In this document: piece after piece, positions 32,601 through 45,285 of the stretch
Position numbering within the stretch: position 1 is the first letter of the stretch
How the letters are laid out: each line of letters opens with the position of its first letter
From: Petrosia ficiformis
Lineage: Eukaryota; Porifera; Demospongiae; Haplosclerida; Petrosiidae
Length of the DNA: 64,000 bases
Direction of reading: 5' to 3'
Assembly: GCA_947044365.1 (NCBI GenBank)
Contig: OX345636.1
Coordinates: 2,438,001-2,502,000, forward strand
The notes under the pieces: model-generated
Seen by the model: only the letters and a program-made list of their open reading frames with translations
The model's database searches: none
Told to the model about the DNA's origin: nothing
Translations under genes and position numbers: made by a program

Positions 32601-35600
32601 TGATGAGTTCTGACAAAATTGAAGCATGTGTACGAGAAATATTACATTTCAACATTGTGAAGCTTTTTCATGGAGATGAAGCTTGCATAACATATGAAAT
32701 AGCTAAATCTTTTGGAAGTCAAACTGGGAATGTAGTGAATATAATTATGCTTCTTCACTTCGAGTTTAGCATACATTTACTTTGAACTATGACACTTGTT
32801 ATTATCATGTGCTAAACAACACTCTCTACTATTATTTACCTTATATCTATAGTTATAATAGGAGTGCATATGTACCTTTGTTGGGTTCTTGTACAGTCTC
32901 CTTTGGATCGGCTATAATGAAATAGTTCTTTATAATAACTATGTTATACATAAATGATCATAATACATAATTGCATTTGGTATATATTATAATTATGTGC
33001 ATAATTATGATTTACACTCACTATCTGGTTCGTCCACACCTCTCTGAAAGAATGTGTAAAAATAGTTTTATAATAATTATCTTATGTTATGAATGAAGTT
33101 TTATGAAATTATATTGTGTACTTATTCTAATATAGCAAGAGTGTAGACAGCGTTTTAAAAGTGGGTGTTAGGAGGAGCTGAATAAGTATCATTAATATTT
33201 ACTTCATAATAAATATTAATAGATAATATAGACACAGGAAGATGTTAGTGCTCTTCTATTTTTGTTTATATGATAAGGTTGTATAGCTGCAGTGAATGAC
33301 AAGTTCTTTCATTACATCAGTACATACCACACTGCAGTTGGTCACTTGTTGTAAAACCTATACAACTGTCTTATTATAGTCAATAATTATAGGCAGAGAT
33401 CATAAAGTGTGTGATCATTGCCAGACTGAATGATATACAAACACTTTATTTTTGTGCTGTTTTTTCCTGGCAGTCCAAAGCTTGATATCAGAATTTCTTT
33501 ATCATTCCTGAAAGTTTTTCTCTACCTGTGCTAGATAAACCATGTAGAACAAATGTATGAGTAAGATTGAAGAATATTTGGAATGTCAAAAATGCCTTAT
33601 GATGAGACCACCCATGCTTTAAGTTCAAATTTATCATGAATATTTATATTTTTACAGTGTGAGTAATACATGCAAAACCTGAGAGAAGAAAATCAAGTAT
33701 TTGAGTGTGTAAAAAATGGCTGACTGTGGTTTGCTTTCTGACTTTTCATTTCAGCATTGTGCACTAACGTTTGCCTGGAACCCTGAAAGCAGATCTCAGA
33801 ATGCAAACAGCTAAATTCAGAAAAAAAGATCACAGTTTGGCCACATATGTCAACTGTTAGTGAAGCTCCTACCCCTTTTCCTTGTCTACACTCATGCTAG
33901 GCATTCTTGTCTAACCAACTGCAAATTAAAATCACAAATCCTTCCATTTTAATTATAGTTTCAATGTTTTTCACTCAAACTATATATATATCCTACCTTG
34001 AATTCCAGTATGGCTTTGATACATTCATCCTTTTTTTGTAAAACAGCAATCTCCAAGGAAGACATTCTTTCCTGCAGTGAGATTAATTAGTGTGAACAAA
34101 ATTGTATGTTAATAACTGCCAAGTGTTCTTCATCGTTAAACACTAGTTTAATTATCACAAATTTCGCAAATAAGCAACTTTATTCACATTTGGAATAAAG
34201 TAATAATTACGTAATAATTCCTTCAGTATAATATTTCAAAGTGAAGATGATTGTCAGAGAAGAAGCCTGAAAAAATTTCTCTCATCCAGGTTAAGAACAG
34301 AGTCAGCAGCTGAGTCTGTGCCAGCTAAATTTAGAAGTTACTATATCTTTTTATCATAACTGCGATCACTTCTATTTCATAATAGAAACTATACACTGCA
34401 ACTACAGTACATATTTCACAAAATGAGATACATTTTCATTCAAGAATAGTTCTGGTATTAGGAATATATAGTGTAGCAAGTGAGACCTTAATTTGTCACT
34501 TCACCTGTCACAGAGTGTCAAAATTTTCTTTTGTATATATTGCAAATCATGCAAGGGTGTTCTATAAACACTAGTTAGGTTCTAGAAGCTGGTATTTGAC
34601 ATTAAAAAAGAGTTTTATGAAATTCTATTGAATCGACTGATAACATAACTATTAGCTAAGGGGATGTCCATATTTGCATGTTTATATATGATTGCTGAAT
34701 TTAATAATTGAATGCAGACAATAACACACAAAATGATTAAATTTATTATACCTATTTCCCATATAATTACCTTATTACGAGCTGATGAAGATATTCCCTT
34801 CTGAAGGAATAGTTTAACTGTTTCAGGATGTCCATACCTACAAGCTATGTGTAGGGCTGTGTCCATTTTCTATTTAAGAATAAAGGAAAGGATTATAAAG
34901 TTCATGTATTCATTCTGACGATCATATTTGTGAACAGATGTGAATTTGAAGAAACGTGTTATGATAAAAGATTGATGGATGTGGATTCTTCAATGCCCCA
35001 TTCACTAATTTAGGTTTGCCGCAAGTATCACAATATTTCCTCTAAACAATCATTGTCAGTGCAGTGTATTCACTTGATTTAAAGTTTATGTTATTGTAGT
35101 TAGAACATGTCATGGAGCATTTCTGAGAAACACATGAAACAATATCAATAATCCCTGCTAAAATTAATGCTGTAAGTAGATGATTGGTATTTGATTAATG
35201 TACACAGCAATGCATCATACATATTTACATAGCAAACATGGAACTACTAAACACAACTAGACACAAAATAAAGTGCAGGAAATTGCTAACTTCAGGTGGT
35301 CATATGAACGTGACCCAAACCTGACCAAGGAGTATATTATTATTATAATATTCATAGTATAGTTGATGTTAGAAAAAGGATGTAATGCCCCATATCTAGG
35401 TATATCTACCAATTATTATTTGCTTGCTTAATTCTCTACTGTGACAAAATGCTAAAATTCCAAATTTAATTTATAATAGAATCTATATGCAATTTATGGT
35501 AGGTTGTGATCTTCACTGAATAAACTTGTAGTATGTTATTTAATGTACTGATAACTTCACTCATATTAATTTTCCATATACACATCAATTAACTGTGTAT

Positions 35601-38600
35601 AATAATGTATCAAAATTGAAGTTAACTTTCAGAACTCCAATCGGTGAACCTGCTAAACTTATTGAACAAACAAAGCCATTGACATAACAATATTATAATC
35701 TTGTTTATAATAATTAGGCAAAATGAAACTATAATTGTTGAGTACACATACCTTGGTTGCACTAAGATAATGTCTTGGCTTTTTCAGTAATAACAACTTA
35801 ATGATGTCATTACTTCCAATAGAACTTGCAAAATGAATTGGACGCCATCCATTCTAAATAAATTATTATAATTATGAAATCAATGTTTTTTTTATTAGAT
35901 AATAGCTATAGGAAGGCACATTGCCTTTAAAATACTTGCAACAATAATAACCACATAAAGGTGTGTCTTAAAACCCTGAATCTAATCAAACATTGTTTTG
36001 TAAATGATTATGCACACATAAGATGTGTAATACACATAGATATGCATGTTGGTTAGGCACACACATCATTAAATATTAATCAGGATCCAAGGAAAAGTGC
36101 AACTTACCTGCACTACTAGCGCAACGTACCTATGCTACTGGTGACTCTGGATAGTGACATCAGGGCAAATATATGTTTTTTTTATATGTGAGCTAATGAT
36201 ATGAATGCCAAGTGTTCAACTGTTCACTTAATTTATGTAGTATTGCTTCAGTTTATTAACATTCACAATATGGAAGTTCTATTTAATCTGCTGTAAAGCC
36301 TCAAAGGGTGTATATTTTCATGAAATCATGCATACATCTTAAAATACTTGCAAAAATGCCCAAATCAAAGATGATAAAGATCCAAAAAACAATAAAATTC
36401 TCAGTACTATATAATTTACAAATGCACAAACTTAGCGAAATAGAATAATCATGAAAGTTTCTATTCATACATATGTCATAGGGTGTTGGATGACATTGCT
36501 ATATAACAGCTAAAGTAAGATGTTGCAAAATAATGCAGAGATGAAAAACAATGAAAAAACTTGATGAATCTAATTATTTGCTCCACAGAAACACATATGG
36601 AATGTAGTTGATATTTAGAGCATTGTATATGTATATAACTCTCACATCATCCTGAAGATACATGTCAGCATCTAAGTCTAGAAGATATTCTACAATTTCT
36701 TTACAACCACTGCTGGCCGCAGCATGAAATGCAGATTGATTTAGCTGTGCAAGAAGGATTGAGTGAAATCAAATATATGTAGTAATTATAATAATGATTT
36801 ATATAAATATGTAATAATATTATAAAGCATGGTTAGGAGTTAGGTGTAATGATTAAAAATATACCACTTGCTGTGGAGAAGGTTTATGCAGATATAACTT
36901 GGACCTCATGTCCTATGTACATAAACATTATAAAATTATTACATTAATATAAAATTATAATGTTGCTAATTTTATAATAATTATTATAATGTACATATTA
37001 CTTATAACATTTTTATAATAATTACATTTTTATAATAATTATTATATACTTATAATTATATATATCATAGCTATGTATTATATAGTGTTATTTTTGTTAA
37101 CTGTAGGTCGAAATTTCAGTAAGGTATTTTAACATTTAGATTACTAAACTACAACTAAGTTATAAGTAATACCTATAACTAACTATATATAATAGAAGTT
37201 GGCCAATAATAGTACATTCTAAAACTAAAACCTTTTTAGTGAGAATAACAGTTATTCTTTTATTTACATCTATAACCAGAAGTGGGGATTATCATTATAC
37301 TAAACACACTGTAAAAAATAGAATTGTTAAAATAACAAATATATTGGTTAGTACAGTTGCAAGAATTTAACAATTAGTTGGTTGTTCAGGATACATACAT
37401 CTAACACCATAGCTACTTTGGTCTAATTATATTAAAATACGTAAAAGATATAATTATGTACCTATTATAATCAATTATCATGCCTAATATGTCACATTAG
37501 ATGCACAAAGAAAGTTAGGCAACCTAAAATGGCTCAATTAAAATAATTTGTACATCTACTAGATAGCATAAGTATATTGATATTACAATTATTCGATTAT
37601 CATTACAATAATTATATTCATAACAACCTACACGACAAATTAAATTACAATTTAAATTATTCCTTGCAACTGTACTAACCAATAAATTTGTTATTTTAAC
37701 AATCAGTTTATTTTTGCAGTGCAACACTATTGTCTATACAATTATATTTATATTATTATGTACATAGCTGTTAATATAATTATTAAAGAAACTTATTTGA
37801 AAGAGTATGTAGGGCAATGCAGTACAAAACAACCTCCTCAGAATTCTTCCAATTCCAAATTTTAAGTTTCTTTCCTTTTTTAACAACAGATTTAACTTTC
37901 TCAAGTTGTCCCAGTTTACAAGCTTTGAATAATTCTTTGCCCTAGAGTAGCAATGATATTGACAGTAATAGTTATACAAGCTAAGAATTATGACATGTAC
38001 TATGTTTTATTTGTAGTGATAAAACAAATCAAGAGGAACACATTCAGGAAGATCACTTCTATCATTTTATTGTCAAAAAGATGTTACTCCATCTAATCGT
38101 GAATATTGTTATTATTATTTATTCTACATCTGTGTTAAAAACCAAGATAGCTAATGAACAAACGATACATGATTTTACTAAGAATTTGTGTTTACTTTGA
38201 AGATGAGGCAGAAAGAAGTAGTAGCTGGCTTTTCACAGGAATTGATGCACTCGCTTGCCTATAGACCAGATTTGGGAAGTCTCTCCATTCCCCACAATTT
38301 ATGATCGTTTTTCCAGGAACGTCATATGTATTTTAAAAAGACAAAAGAGTAACAAAAACTCAAAAACACACACACACACACACACAAAAAAAAAACAGTG
38401 CTCTTTCACTCGCCATCTTCTTACGAGTAATAACGATTTCGTAGTCTAATTTTCATACCAACACCTGCGACCAAATTAATCAAGCCACACCTAGTCTACC
38501 ACTGAATATCGAATATCGCTACGCCGGGGAGAGGCTGATTCACCAGACTACTAACTTACTGCAATTTCAAACACTTGTCTTGCTTTTTCCGGGAGATAAC

Positions 38601-38742
38601 GAAGTATGTTTTTGGTATCTATGGCTTTTTTAGATGGTGAAAAGTCACTGCTATTAAATGCTGACGTTATACAGGTTAATAAAGACGTGGCACTGTCCGT
38701 GGTAATACTATGCTTATAAAATATGAGAGTTATGAAACCCAT
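29332..38742 (-). CDS. ankyrin-repeat / Death-domain protein, multi-exon
   Basis: Exons on the minus strand with GT..AG borders: 38742-38560 (start Met, 61 codons), 37941 to about 37800 (GKELFKACKLGQLEKVKSVV, 3' border unclear), 36912-36865, 36744-36646, 35853-35752, 34869-34771, 34071-33997, 33043-33022, 32911-32876, 29829-29794, 29675-29332. Phases agree across every join from 36912 onward: phase 0 between ankyrin exons, phase 1 for the last joins. Exons of 99 and 102 nt each encode one ankyrin repeat (SAFHAAASSGCKEIVEYLLD; RPIHFASSIGSNDIIKLLLL; TALHIACRYGHPETVKLFLQ). A charged Pro-rich linker (PKETVQEP, PKRKP) leads into a Death domain. Ankyrin-Death proteins act as cytoplasmic adaptors in death or immune signalling (known); partners here are unknown. 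The exon 2/3 join is the weak point and an exon may be missed. Confidence 0.75.
29892..30274. mobile_element. TA-flanked MITE with 23-bp perfect TIRs
   Basis: Both ends read CCGTAATTGGGGAAATTAAT (+GCG), flanked by TA on each side (29890-29891, 30275-30276). Subterminal AATAATGCG/ATTAATGC motifs repeat at about 29.92, 29.95, 29.97 and 30.20 kb, as transposase-binding repeats would. Inside, a minus-strand Met at 30108 starts MATLFKYFKKQSLPTSNKAE, resembling the leader of a transposase or host protein; it soon reaches (AC)n sequence and is truncated. The element sits in an intron of the ankyrin-Death gene. Confidence 0.75.
30774..31080. mobile_element. foldback MITE, copy 2
   Basis: Same structure as 14525-14831: ATTTTCAATAA.AATGAAAG outer arm, AAATTAAACAA.CCACTTTCATA, a loop around ACTGCTATAAAGCAAGAG, and the mirrored arm. 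It is more diverged between arms than copy 1, so older or less homogenised. It lies in a large intron of the ankyrin-Death gene. Confidence 0.7.
31352..31706 (-). mobile_element. piggyBac-like MITE fragment, inverted copy of 25-320
   Basis: The reverse complement matches the first element of the window: CCAACACTGGC.TCTCTGC, CACTTTC/TTCACTC tracts, CCCCCTTTCTGACACAG-like and CTCAGTCCTCTAAAGATTAG at the outer end (31687-31706), where the terminal CCC has mutated. The other end is replaced by a GGTCTGCCCACGCAATTTAA segment like 23.6 kb. Truncated and inactive. Confidence 0.55.
31720..32870. other. intronic, no exon recognised
   Basis: The open frames 32358-32785 on the plus strand overlap the repeat shared with 15.4 kb and show no domain. 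TCTGTCTGTCTGTCAGTCTG at 31.77 kb is a short TCTG microsatellite. Confidence 0.4.
33997..34071 (-). CDS. exon: partial ankyrin-like helix pair
   Basis: 75 nt between CACTGCAG and GTAGGA, phase 0 on both sides. It encodes ERMSSLEIAVLQKKDECIKA plus ILEFK, the helix1-turn-helix2 of an ankyrin-type unit without its loop. It is the last repeat before the linker. Confidence 0.65.
34771..34869 (-). CDS. exon: ankyrin repeat
   Basis: 99 nt between AAATAG and GTAATT. KMDTALHIACRYGHPETVKL plus FLQKGISSSARNK is one canonical 33-residue repeat with TALH and G.....V..FL. Confidence 0.8.
35752..35853 (-). CDS. exon: ankyrin repeat
   Basis: 102 nt between TTATTTAG and GTATGT. NGWRPIHFASSIGSNDIIKL plus LLLKKPRHYLSATK, one 34-residue repeat. 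Phase 0 at both borders. Confidence 0.8.
36646..36744 (-). CDS. exon: ankyrin repeat
   Basis: 99 nt between TTGCACAG and GTGAGA. LNQSAFHAAASSGCKEIVEY plus LLDLDADMYLQDD, one 33-residue repeat. Phase 0 at both borders. Confidence 0.8.
37304..37735. mobile_element. inverted-repeat element (~75-bp arms)
   Basis: AATTGTTAAAATAACAAATA ... TTGGTTAGTACAGTTGCAAG (37.32-37.36 kb) is mirrored at 37.65-37.73 kb. The AGTACAGTTGCAAG motif is the same as in the 22.6/23.2-kb repeat. Non-coding; it lies in the intron between exon 2 and exon 3 of the ankyrin-Death gene. Confidence 0.6.
38560..38742 (-). CDS. exon 1 of the ankyrin-Death gene (candidate)
   Basis: 183 nt, Met to a GTAAGT donor, exactly 61 codons in phase 0. 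It reads MGFITLIFYKHSITTDSATS, then a helix-forming end (NILRYLPEKARQVFEIA). No named domain. Support comes from the strong donor, phase agreement with the GKELFKAC exon and two degenerate tandem copies upstream. Confidence 0.55.
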
Positions 38743-38808
38743 TTTAATTAGAGTTGCGAAAAGACGTATTGATCTCTTCTGTAAAGTGAAAATTCTATGT
38801 TGGTGTAG

Positions 38809-38849
38809 TCTGACAAGCCAGACCCTTGTGGAGAGTCTGGCTTGTCAGA
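38809..38849. repeat. 15-bp-arm hairpin upstream of exon 1
   Basis: TCTGACAAGCCAGAC (38809-38823) pairs perfectly with 38835-38849, loop CCTTGTGGAGA. It lies 67 nt upstream of the candidate start codon of the minus-strand gene, so it would fall in its promoter or 5' UTR. Probably a mini-MITE end. Confidence 0.75.
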
Positions 38850-39044
38850 GTATGTTTGTGCTATATAACTGCAGTCATCCAAATTAAATAACTTTTAATT
38901 CCCATTGATGTCTTCTGAGGTCATGCATATCAACGGCTGTATTTTTGAAGTCCTTTGATATTTTTCAACCCGAACCCGAAGCTATACATGTAACCTTTCC
39001 AAAGTTATAAGTGATCGCATTAACAAATACAAATGGGGTGTTGG

Positions 39045-39330
39045 CACTGACCAATACACTTGCTGCTTTCTTACAAGTAATGAAGCATGATTTTGGTATC
39101 TACAACTTGGTTAGAAAGTGCTATGTTTAACCAACTAAGTCAGAAGTGTTGTGTAAAATGTGGATGCTATGCAGGTAAGTAAATCTGTGGGTGTTGCCCT
39201 TTGGACCAATGAACTTTCAAGCACTCACTTTGCTATGTTCCTGCTAGCAAAGCATAATTTTTATACCTATGGATTTCTTCTTTCCAGCAAAGTAAAGTTT
39301 GAAACTCCAGTTTTATAAATTGTGAGAGTT
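39045..39330 (-). pseudogene. two degenerate tandem copies of exon 1
   Basis: On the minus strand, TAGATACCAAAA.CAT.CTTC followed by GAAA.AGCA..AAGTGT at 39.05-39.12 kb, and a weaker AAAGAAGAAATCCATAG.TAT block with ATAAAATTGTGAGAGTTAT-like flank at 39.23-39.33 kb, match exon 1 (38560-38742). Stops interrupt the frame. Local tandem duplication of the first exon. Confidence 0.5.
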
Positions 39331-40920
39331 ATTGAGGTTAGTGCTGTGCCCACACATTTTCCACGAAGATTATAATTTGCATTTGGGAATTTAAACACAC
39401 AGTTTATTAAGTATTGGGTGTAAAGAATGTATAAAGAGTCCTTGATAAGCAAATGGATGGAGTCTAGACTTATCGAACTGTAAAGAAATTATGCTACATC
39501 ACTTTGTAAATAATTTTTAGAATGCAAAACACTAGGGATAATTACTTCAAAATATTAGGATAAGTACACAAGACCTTTTTTGTAAATGAATTGATCATAA
39601 TACTCATCATTGTTTACGTCTCTTATTATCTCTGTTGGAAAGTATTTTAGTAAACATGATTGATGTTATGAATGAGATCGCTCCAACTAGAAGTGACAGA
39701 CAATGATTTAGGGTTCGTGCATGAATTATAAACATAAGAAATAAAATTATCAGTTTCCAGTTCAATCACAGTTTCTATAGAAACTTTGCCAGAGCCACAG
39801 ATAGACTGTAAAATCTAAGCTGCTGGGAATATAATATTACAATGATGGAGTTGTGAATACCATCATATCCCTAATTATCTATTAGGTTGGAAGTTGAGAT
39901 ATACAACAGTTGTCTCGTGTGCTATATATAATAATATTATTATAAATAGAAATAATAGCAAGTCTTATATAGTTTGTTGTTTTTTTTTTGAATTTTTGAA
40001 TTACAATAATTACACACTTGCACAAATAGATTACATAAAACTGACCAATTCCGCTTTCACTTTTGCCTTAGGCATTGTTGAACTTCTTCAATTCTTGATG
40101 CGAAACAAATCTGCAGCATTTGACGTTTCTCCAGCACGTTTGCAATTAAATAACGTAGTTGTTATACCGTATTTCTATTAAACCGATTTATAAGCAATTA
40201 CAGTATATGAGAATTTCCTTTCAAATAGATATATTAGGTTACACTTCACGTGGGTGATTGTGGATTCTTGCAATATTCACAACAGTGCTGTGATGAAGTG
40301 TGATGTGATGTCCAAACTGAGATTTGGGTCACGAATCATTTTAATTGTTAGTGTAGGTATAATTCATTATAACTACAGATTTTGGAGAATTTATAACGTT
40401 TGATATTTTAAATTAAACAATAATAAAGATGACATAATCGTGTATTGTGATGAAATTGGACATTATATAAAGATAGAGCTACACTCTTCCTTTATTATGA
40501 AGGTTTAGAAGTTTATAACAAGAAGTATGATAATTATAATATTATGATAAAATTCATTGTGTTTAATTATTGTTTTCTGCAGTCTTGAATCATGGTCAGT
40601 AGTCGAACTGCATTATAGAAGCTGTTGCAAGTACACCTGGTCTTGTCCTACACTGTCTTCAGATTCAGAATCTATACACATGGGTTATTTTAACCCTCAT
40701 TTGGTTACATGAGTTTCTATGCAATATTAGTAATGAGATATAGTAATTCCTATTCATTCATCTATAGAAAAGAAAATAATTTGTCAGCTGACAAAAATAC
40801 CATGAATTTGTACTTATAATAACAAAATGATGGCGGAAAAATAACAAAAACATTCATGTATACAATAATGTTGTCTATATAATTATATATGTACATGTAT
40901 AAAATTATACATAATTATAT
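39331..40920. other. non-coding
   Basis: No recognisable gene. The 95-codon frame at 39894-40181 shows no domain or splice context that I can support. Confidence 0.5.
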
Positions 40921-40922
40921 AT

Positions 40923-40959
<37 letters not shown>

Positions 40960-40960
<1 letters not shown>

Positions 40961-41121
40961 TTAAAGCACCGGTGCGAATGTTGTATGGAAAATATAGCAC
41001 GAGGGGTGGGGTCGAGAAGCTCATAAAGCACGAGGCGTAGCCGAGTGCTTTATGAGGCTTCGAGACCCCACCCCCAGTGCTATATTTTCCAAGACAACAC
41101 GAGCAAACCCGGTGCTTTAAC
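40960..41121. mobile_element. palindromic MITE, ~75-bp arms
   Basis: GTTAAAGCACCGG at 40960-40972 and its complement at 41109-41121 bound a near-perfect palindrome. Inner arms include GGAAAATATAGCAC and GGTGGGGTCGAG.AGC, and the centre is CATAAAGCACGAGGC / GCCGAGTGCTTTATG. It lies between (AT)n tracts. A half-site (GTGCTATATGGAAAATATAG) recurs at about 41.27 kb. Confidence 0.8.
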
Positions 41122-41321
41122 TGGTTTATAGTACTTTGGATTGATGCAATGGAGAAGAAGAATGAAGTACTTAGTGTTCTTGCACTAAACCCGAGGTAAG
41201 CGCGTTGTTTTCTAGTGTTATAAACAACATCCAGAAAATACAGAACAGGATGTGGTCAAAAAAGTGTGCTATATGGAAAATATAGAACAGTCGGTACCTT
41301 TGATGTTAGGCGTCAAAGTGC

Positions 41322-41324
<3 letters not shown>

Positions 41325-41373
<49 letters not shown>

Positions 41374-42850
41374 ATTATATATAATATATTTACAACACAG
41401 GTATATATATACATCATATATACAACCATTAATTAAATAGGAATTATTATGTATATACTTTTTATACTACATAGTCTGAATAGATCGAGATCAAAAGAAA
41501 TTAATACTACCAAACTGGATACCATTGAATTAATTTCAGTATGAGTCAGTAGGGTATTATTGAAACTCTTGTAGCAAACCAAGTCAATTTTACAATGTAA
41601 TTACGAGGCATGGAATTTTAAGTTTCCTTAAAGATCATTTGGGCAACCATTAGGAGTAATTGTTTGATAAATTTTAAATAGCTAAATTAAGAAGAGAGAC
41701 ATGATGTTCACTTCTAATAAATTGTCAGTTTCCAAAAGACACTAATTTTCTTAAGGGTGTATTATATCAAGTATACACACTGTAATTAAAATCTTGATAA
41801 CTGACAATGTAAAAGGTAATTTCAGATGGTCATCTTTGATTCGTAGTGATTACTAGGGCTTCTATGTTTCACATGAGAGGAGACACACACTATGTACCCC
41901 TCCACTTATGGTCATGCAGTCTGAGAGCCTTCCCAATGGAAAATTGCTTCCTATATATACATATAAAGTCATGTCTTGGCAATATCTTGAGTCGTAATGC
42001 TTCAAAACAAAAAATACATTTTTGCAGACTTTCTTTCTTAATAATCATACATAGGAAGCTACTAATTATAAAAACAATTATTATATAAAATAAATTAGCT
42101 GTGGGAGTCAATGTAGTTTGTGTTGTCACAGGATGTTTATACTATGATCACATAGTGTAAGATCTGTGGTTACTTTCAAGCTTTACTATAGCAAGACACT
42201 ATATACATGTATATGCAAATATTTACATTCCTAACTGAATTAGTACACATATTAAACTACCAAACCTTACAATAAGATTGTTTCTTGTTACTTCTAGAGA
42301 AGGTAACTACACTAGATATACACAATTTTACTGAAATGAAAAAAAAAATGCCAGCACACTTAAAACTACACATCAAAACATGGTGGGCAGAGGCAACCAG
42401 TAGAAACCATAAAACTATGTATGCATTTCTATCTAAAGCTGATGGTTTTTGAAGGGAAGTGAGTTAAACGGAACCCTATTTCTACCTGTTGGATAAAAAG
42501 AGTTGAGCTTTGAACTCTAAAATGACAGAAACTTGAAAACTATACAGAGACCATTTTTTATCATACTCAATGTGGTAACTACTATCTTATATACTCAAAG
42601 TGTCGTGACTTCTCTGCAAACATAATAATCACAACTAAAATGACTTATACGAGTAATCAAACTTAGTTTGAAATGCCAATGAATGAAACAGATTAAATGA
42701 ACCAGGTATACAATGTACAGAGCCCAATAGTCAAATCATAGTAATTGCTTAACAGCAAGGTGTCAAAAGAGGAAGTCTGGCTAATTAGTATATTTAGATT
42801 GGTGTGAGAATGTTGTTTATGTACTGTGGGAACAATACATAAGATAACCA
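41325..42850. other. non-coding, AT-rich with (AT)n at 41.33-41.40 kb
   Basis: No gene recognised. The 80-codon frames at 41846-42129 on both strands are mutual shadows without a domain. Confidence 0.5.
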
Positions 42851-42859
42851 ATAATAGCA

Positions 42860-43440
42860 ACAGGAACACTACTAGTACTTGTTGTAAATCAATAAATTTT
42901 GGAGGCTTTGTATTGCCAATCGAGGAGAGAGCAACATAAAAAAAAATATTAAAAACACATGTGAACCTTCGAAGCTTCGAATTTTTTATTGACCATTTGA
43001 CATTTATACGTAATTATACATCATTGTTATGCCACCACCCCTAACATATATATATGTGCTTATTATAAAAATAATTTACAGGTTTATTATTATAATAGTA
43101 GGAAGATGTGAAACAATTGTAATATACAATGGGTTCACACCTTGACAATATTATGAAATGAGATCAGACAACCATGCTGTGAATGGATGTATGTACATGT
43201 GTATTTATGTACATATACATAATTATTATATATGTATATTAATTGGTATGTACAGGTACATATTGATTGGGAATATGTATATCTTTATGTACATACATGT
43301 AAATATCAAAGCATGAAGGAAATTTCAGTAAACGAAATACTTTGTTAACTATGTATGTATTTAATTATTATATGAGTATATAAGCATAGTATATGTATTT
43401 TGATACCAAAGAATGAAGGAAAGATAATCTTCATTTTAGT
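42860..43440. repeat. segment duplicated at 61.37-61.89 kb
   Basis: Shares AGCAACAGGAACACTACTAG, TTTGGAGGCTTTGTATTGCC, CTTCGAAGCTTCGAATTT, GACAACCATGCTGTGAATGG and the TGTACAT-rich tail with 61366-61890 in the same orientation. Non-coding on the evidence seen. ACATGT-rich simple sequence follows. Confidence 0.8.
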
Positions 43441-43850
43441 AAACAAAATACTTTGTGGAAATTATTCTAATATGACCTAATACCGGTAATACATCTAAGT
43501 GAGGATGAACTTCCTCCATTCTTTAGTATCAACAGTAATTTCGATTTAAATATGTACATACACTAATAATTATTACATGTACATGTACATGTACATGTAA
43601 TAATGAAAATAACAAAAGTATTTACATGTTGTTACTAAAATGAATATTTAATTTCTTTGGTTTACTACAAATATGTGTAATGAGTAGTAAACCAAATAAA
43701 AAGAATATTGAAAACACACCTAGTTGATTCTTATATTGGATGTAATGGGATAAATAAAGTTCTGCCAGTTGATATAATACTATCATTATAATTATATATG
43801 TATAGTACATGTATAAGTTAACTAATCTTTTGTCTACTAATATTTTTTTC

Positions 43851-45239
43851 TTGTCTTGTTGGTGGTCTTTTTGGATTTGAATTTTATAAAGTGTTAATAT
43901 GTATATTGACCTCATTAAAAGTTGTTAATATGTGACTTGTTAATATTCATTGTAGCCAATCATATTATCAAGTGGATAGTGAAATTTTGAATTTAAATAT
44001 CTCTCAGAAATTAATTAAATTTGTGATAATACCAATTTTAAATTGACTACAGTACAATGTATAAATATAGTTGTGGAATGTACATGCTGTTTGCATGTTT
44101 GCTTTCATTAATTTTGGTAATTCTTATAAAATCACTTTTATTATAAATTGTAGCTTAATTAACAATGTATATAACATTTCTAATGGCTTTTACTGATTCT
44201 TGTAATGCTATATAATTATACATGTAATACAAAATGATTACTTTATGTATGTAAGACTATGTAGATCTACCCATAAAGGGGTTTTGTGTAGGAAAGGAAA
44301 TACATTTATTTGCAGTTTTTACTGTACTATTGTATTATATCAATTGGCATCCCCAGAAATCTATTTTTTAATTGTGTTTGGACAATTGAACACTGGGACA
44401 TAGCTGAGGTGTTCATTTCAAACTGTTACGTAACTTTTTTTTCCCGGTTTTCATTGGCCTGGTTTTCTTAAGTATGTTTTTAGTGAGCTGTCAATCTTGG
44501 ACTATTGCGGGACTATTGCTTAGGAAGCCTTAGTGTTGCATTGTAGAAAAGGCAATTCAACAGCTTATTAAATATGCATGTTGAGCAAAGCCAATGTTTG
44601 AAGTTCAAAATTGACATTTAAATGATTGAAATTCGAATTTGAAACATTGGTTTATACCATAGAACATGTGTTGTACATTTATATTTTATGCCTTGTCACA
44701 ACCGGGCTGTCAATCTTGACACAATGTTTTTAAATATAACAAGATATATAGAGAAAAAAGTATCCCTATGACTGCTTTGTGGTGTCCATCATTCAGTAAT
44801 CATGGCTAACTTTATAATGCCTGAAACACATCAGTCTATTATAGTTATTATCTACTCTGTTTACCTTTTAAAGAACCTTGTAGAACTTAAAGAATATAAT
44901 TCAGGTAGAATAGCTAGCTATTAGTTCCAGTTTCTACGTAAGTTACATAAGTGGAGGAAGTTCATTAGGAAAGGGGGGGCCACAACTATTTGTTAATGCA
45001 AACCTGAACTAATAATTATTAATGAAAAAAAGCTTCAAGTAAGTTTTAAGGGGGGGCACAGTGCCCCTGGTGCCCCCCTGTTTCCACCACCTATGAGTTA
45101 CACAGCTTTCTTTCTGCTGGTCTGTAGTGCTTGATCTCGCGTTCTTTTACACACCACGTCCATTAATTGACCAAGCCCCCGGGAATGATGTAACTTCCTT
45201 AACTATGTATACAACGTATACTCGCGTAGGTGACACAAG

Positions 45240-45285
<46 letters not shown>

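Noticed and set aside
32358..32785. Three overlapping plus-strand frames
   Set aside because: In an intron of the minus-strand gene and in repeat sequence shared with 15.4 kb; no recognisable motif.
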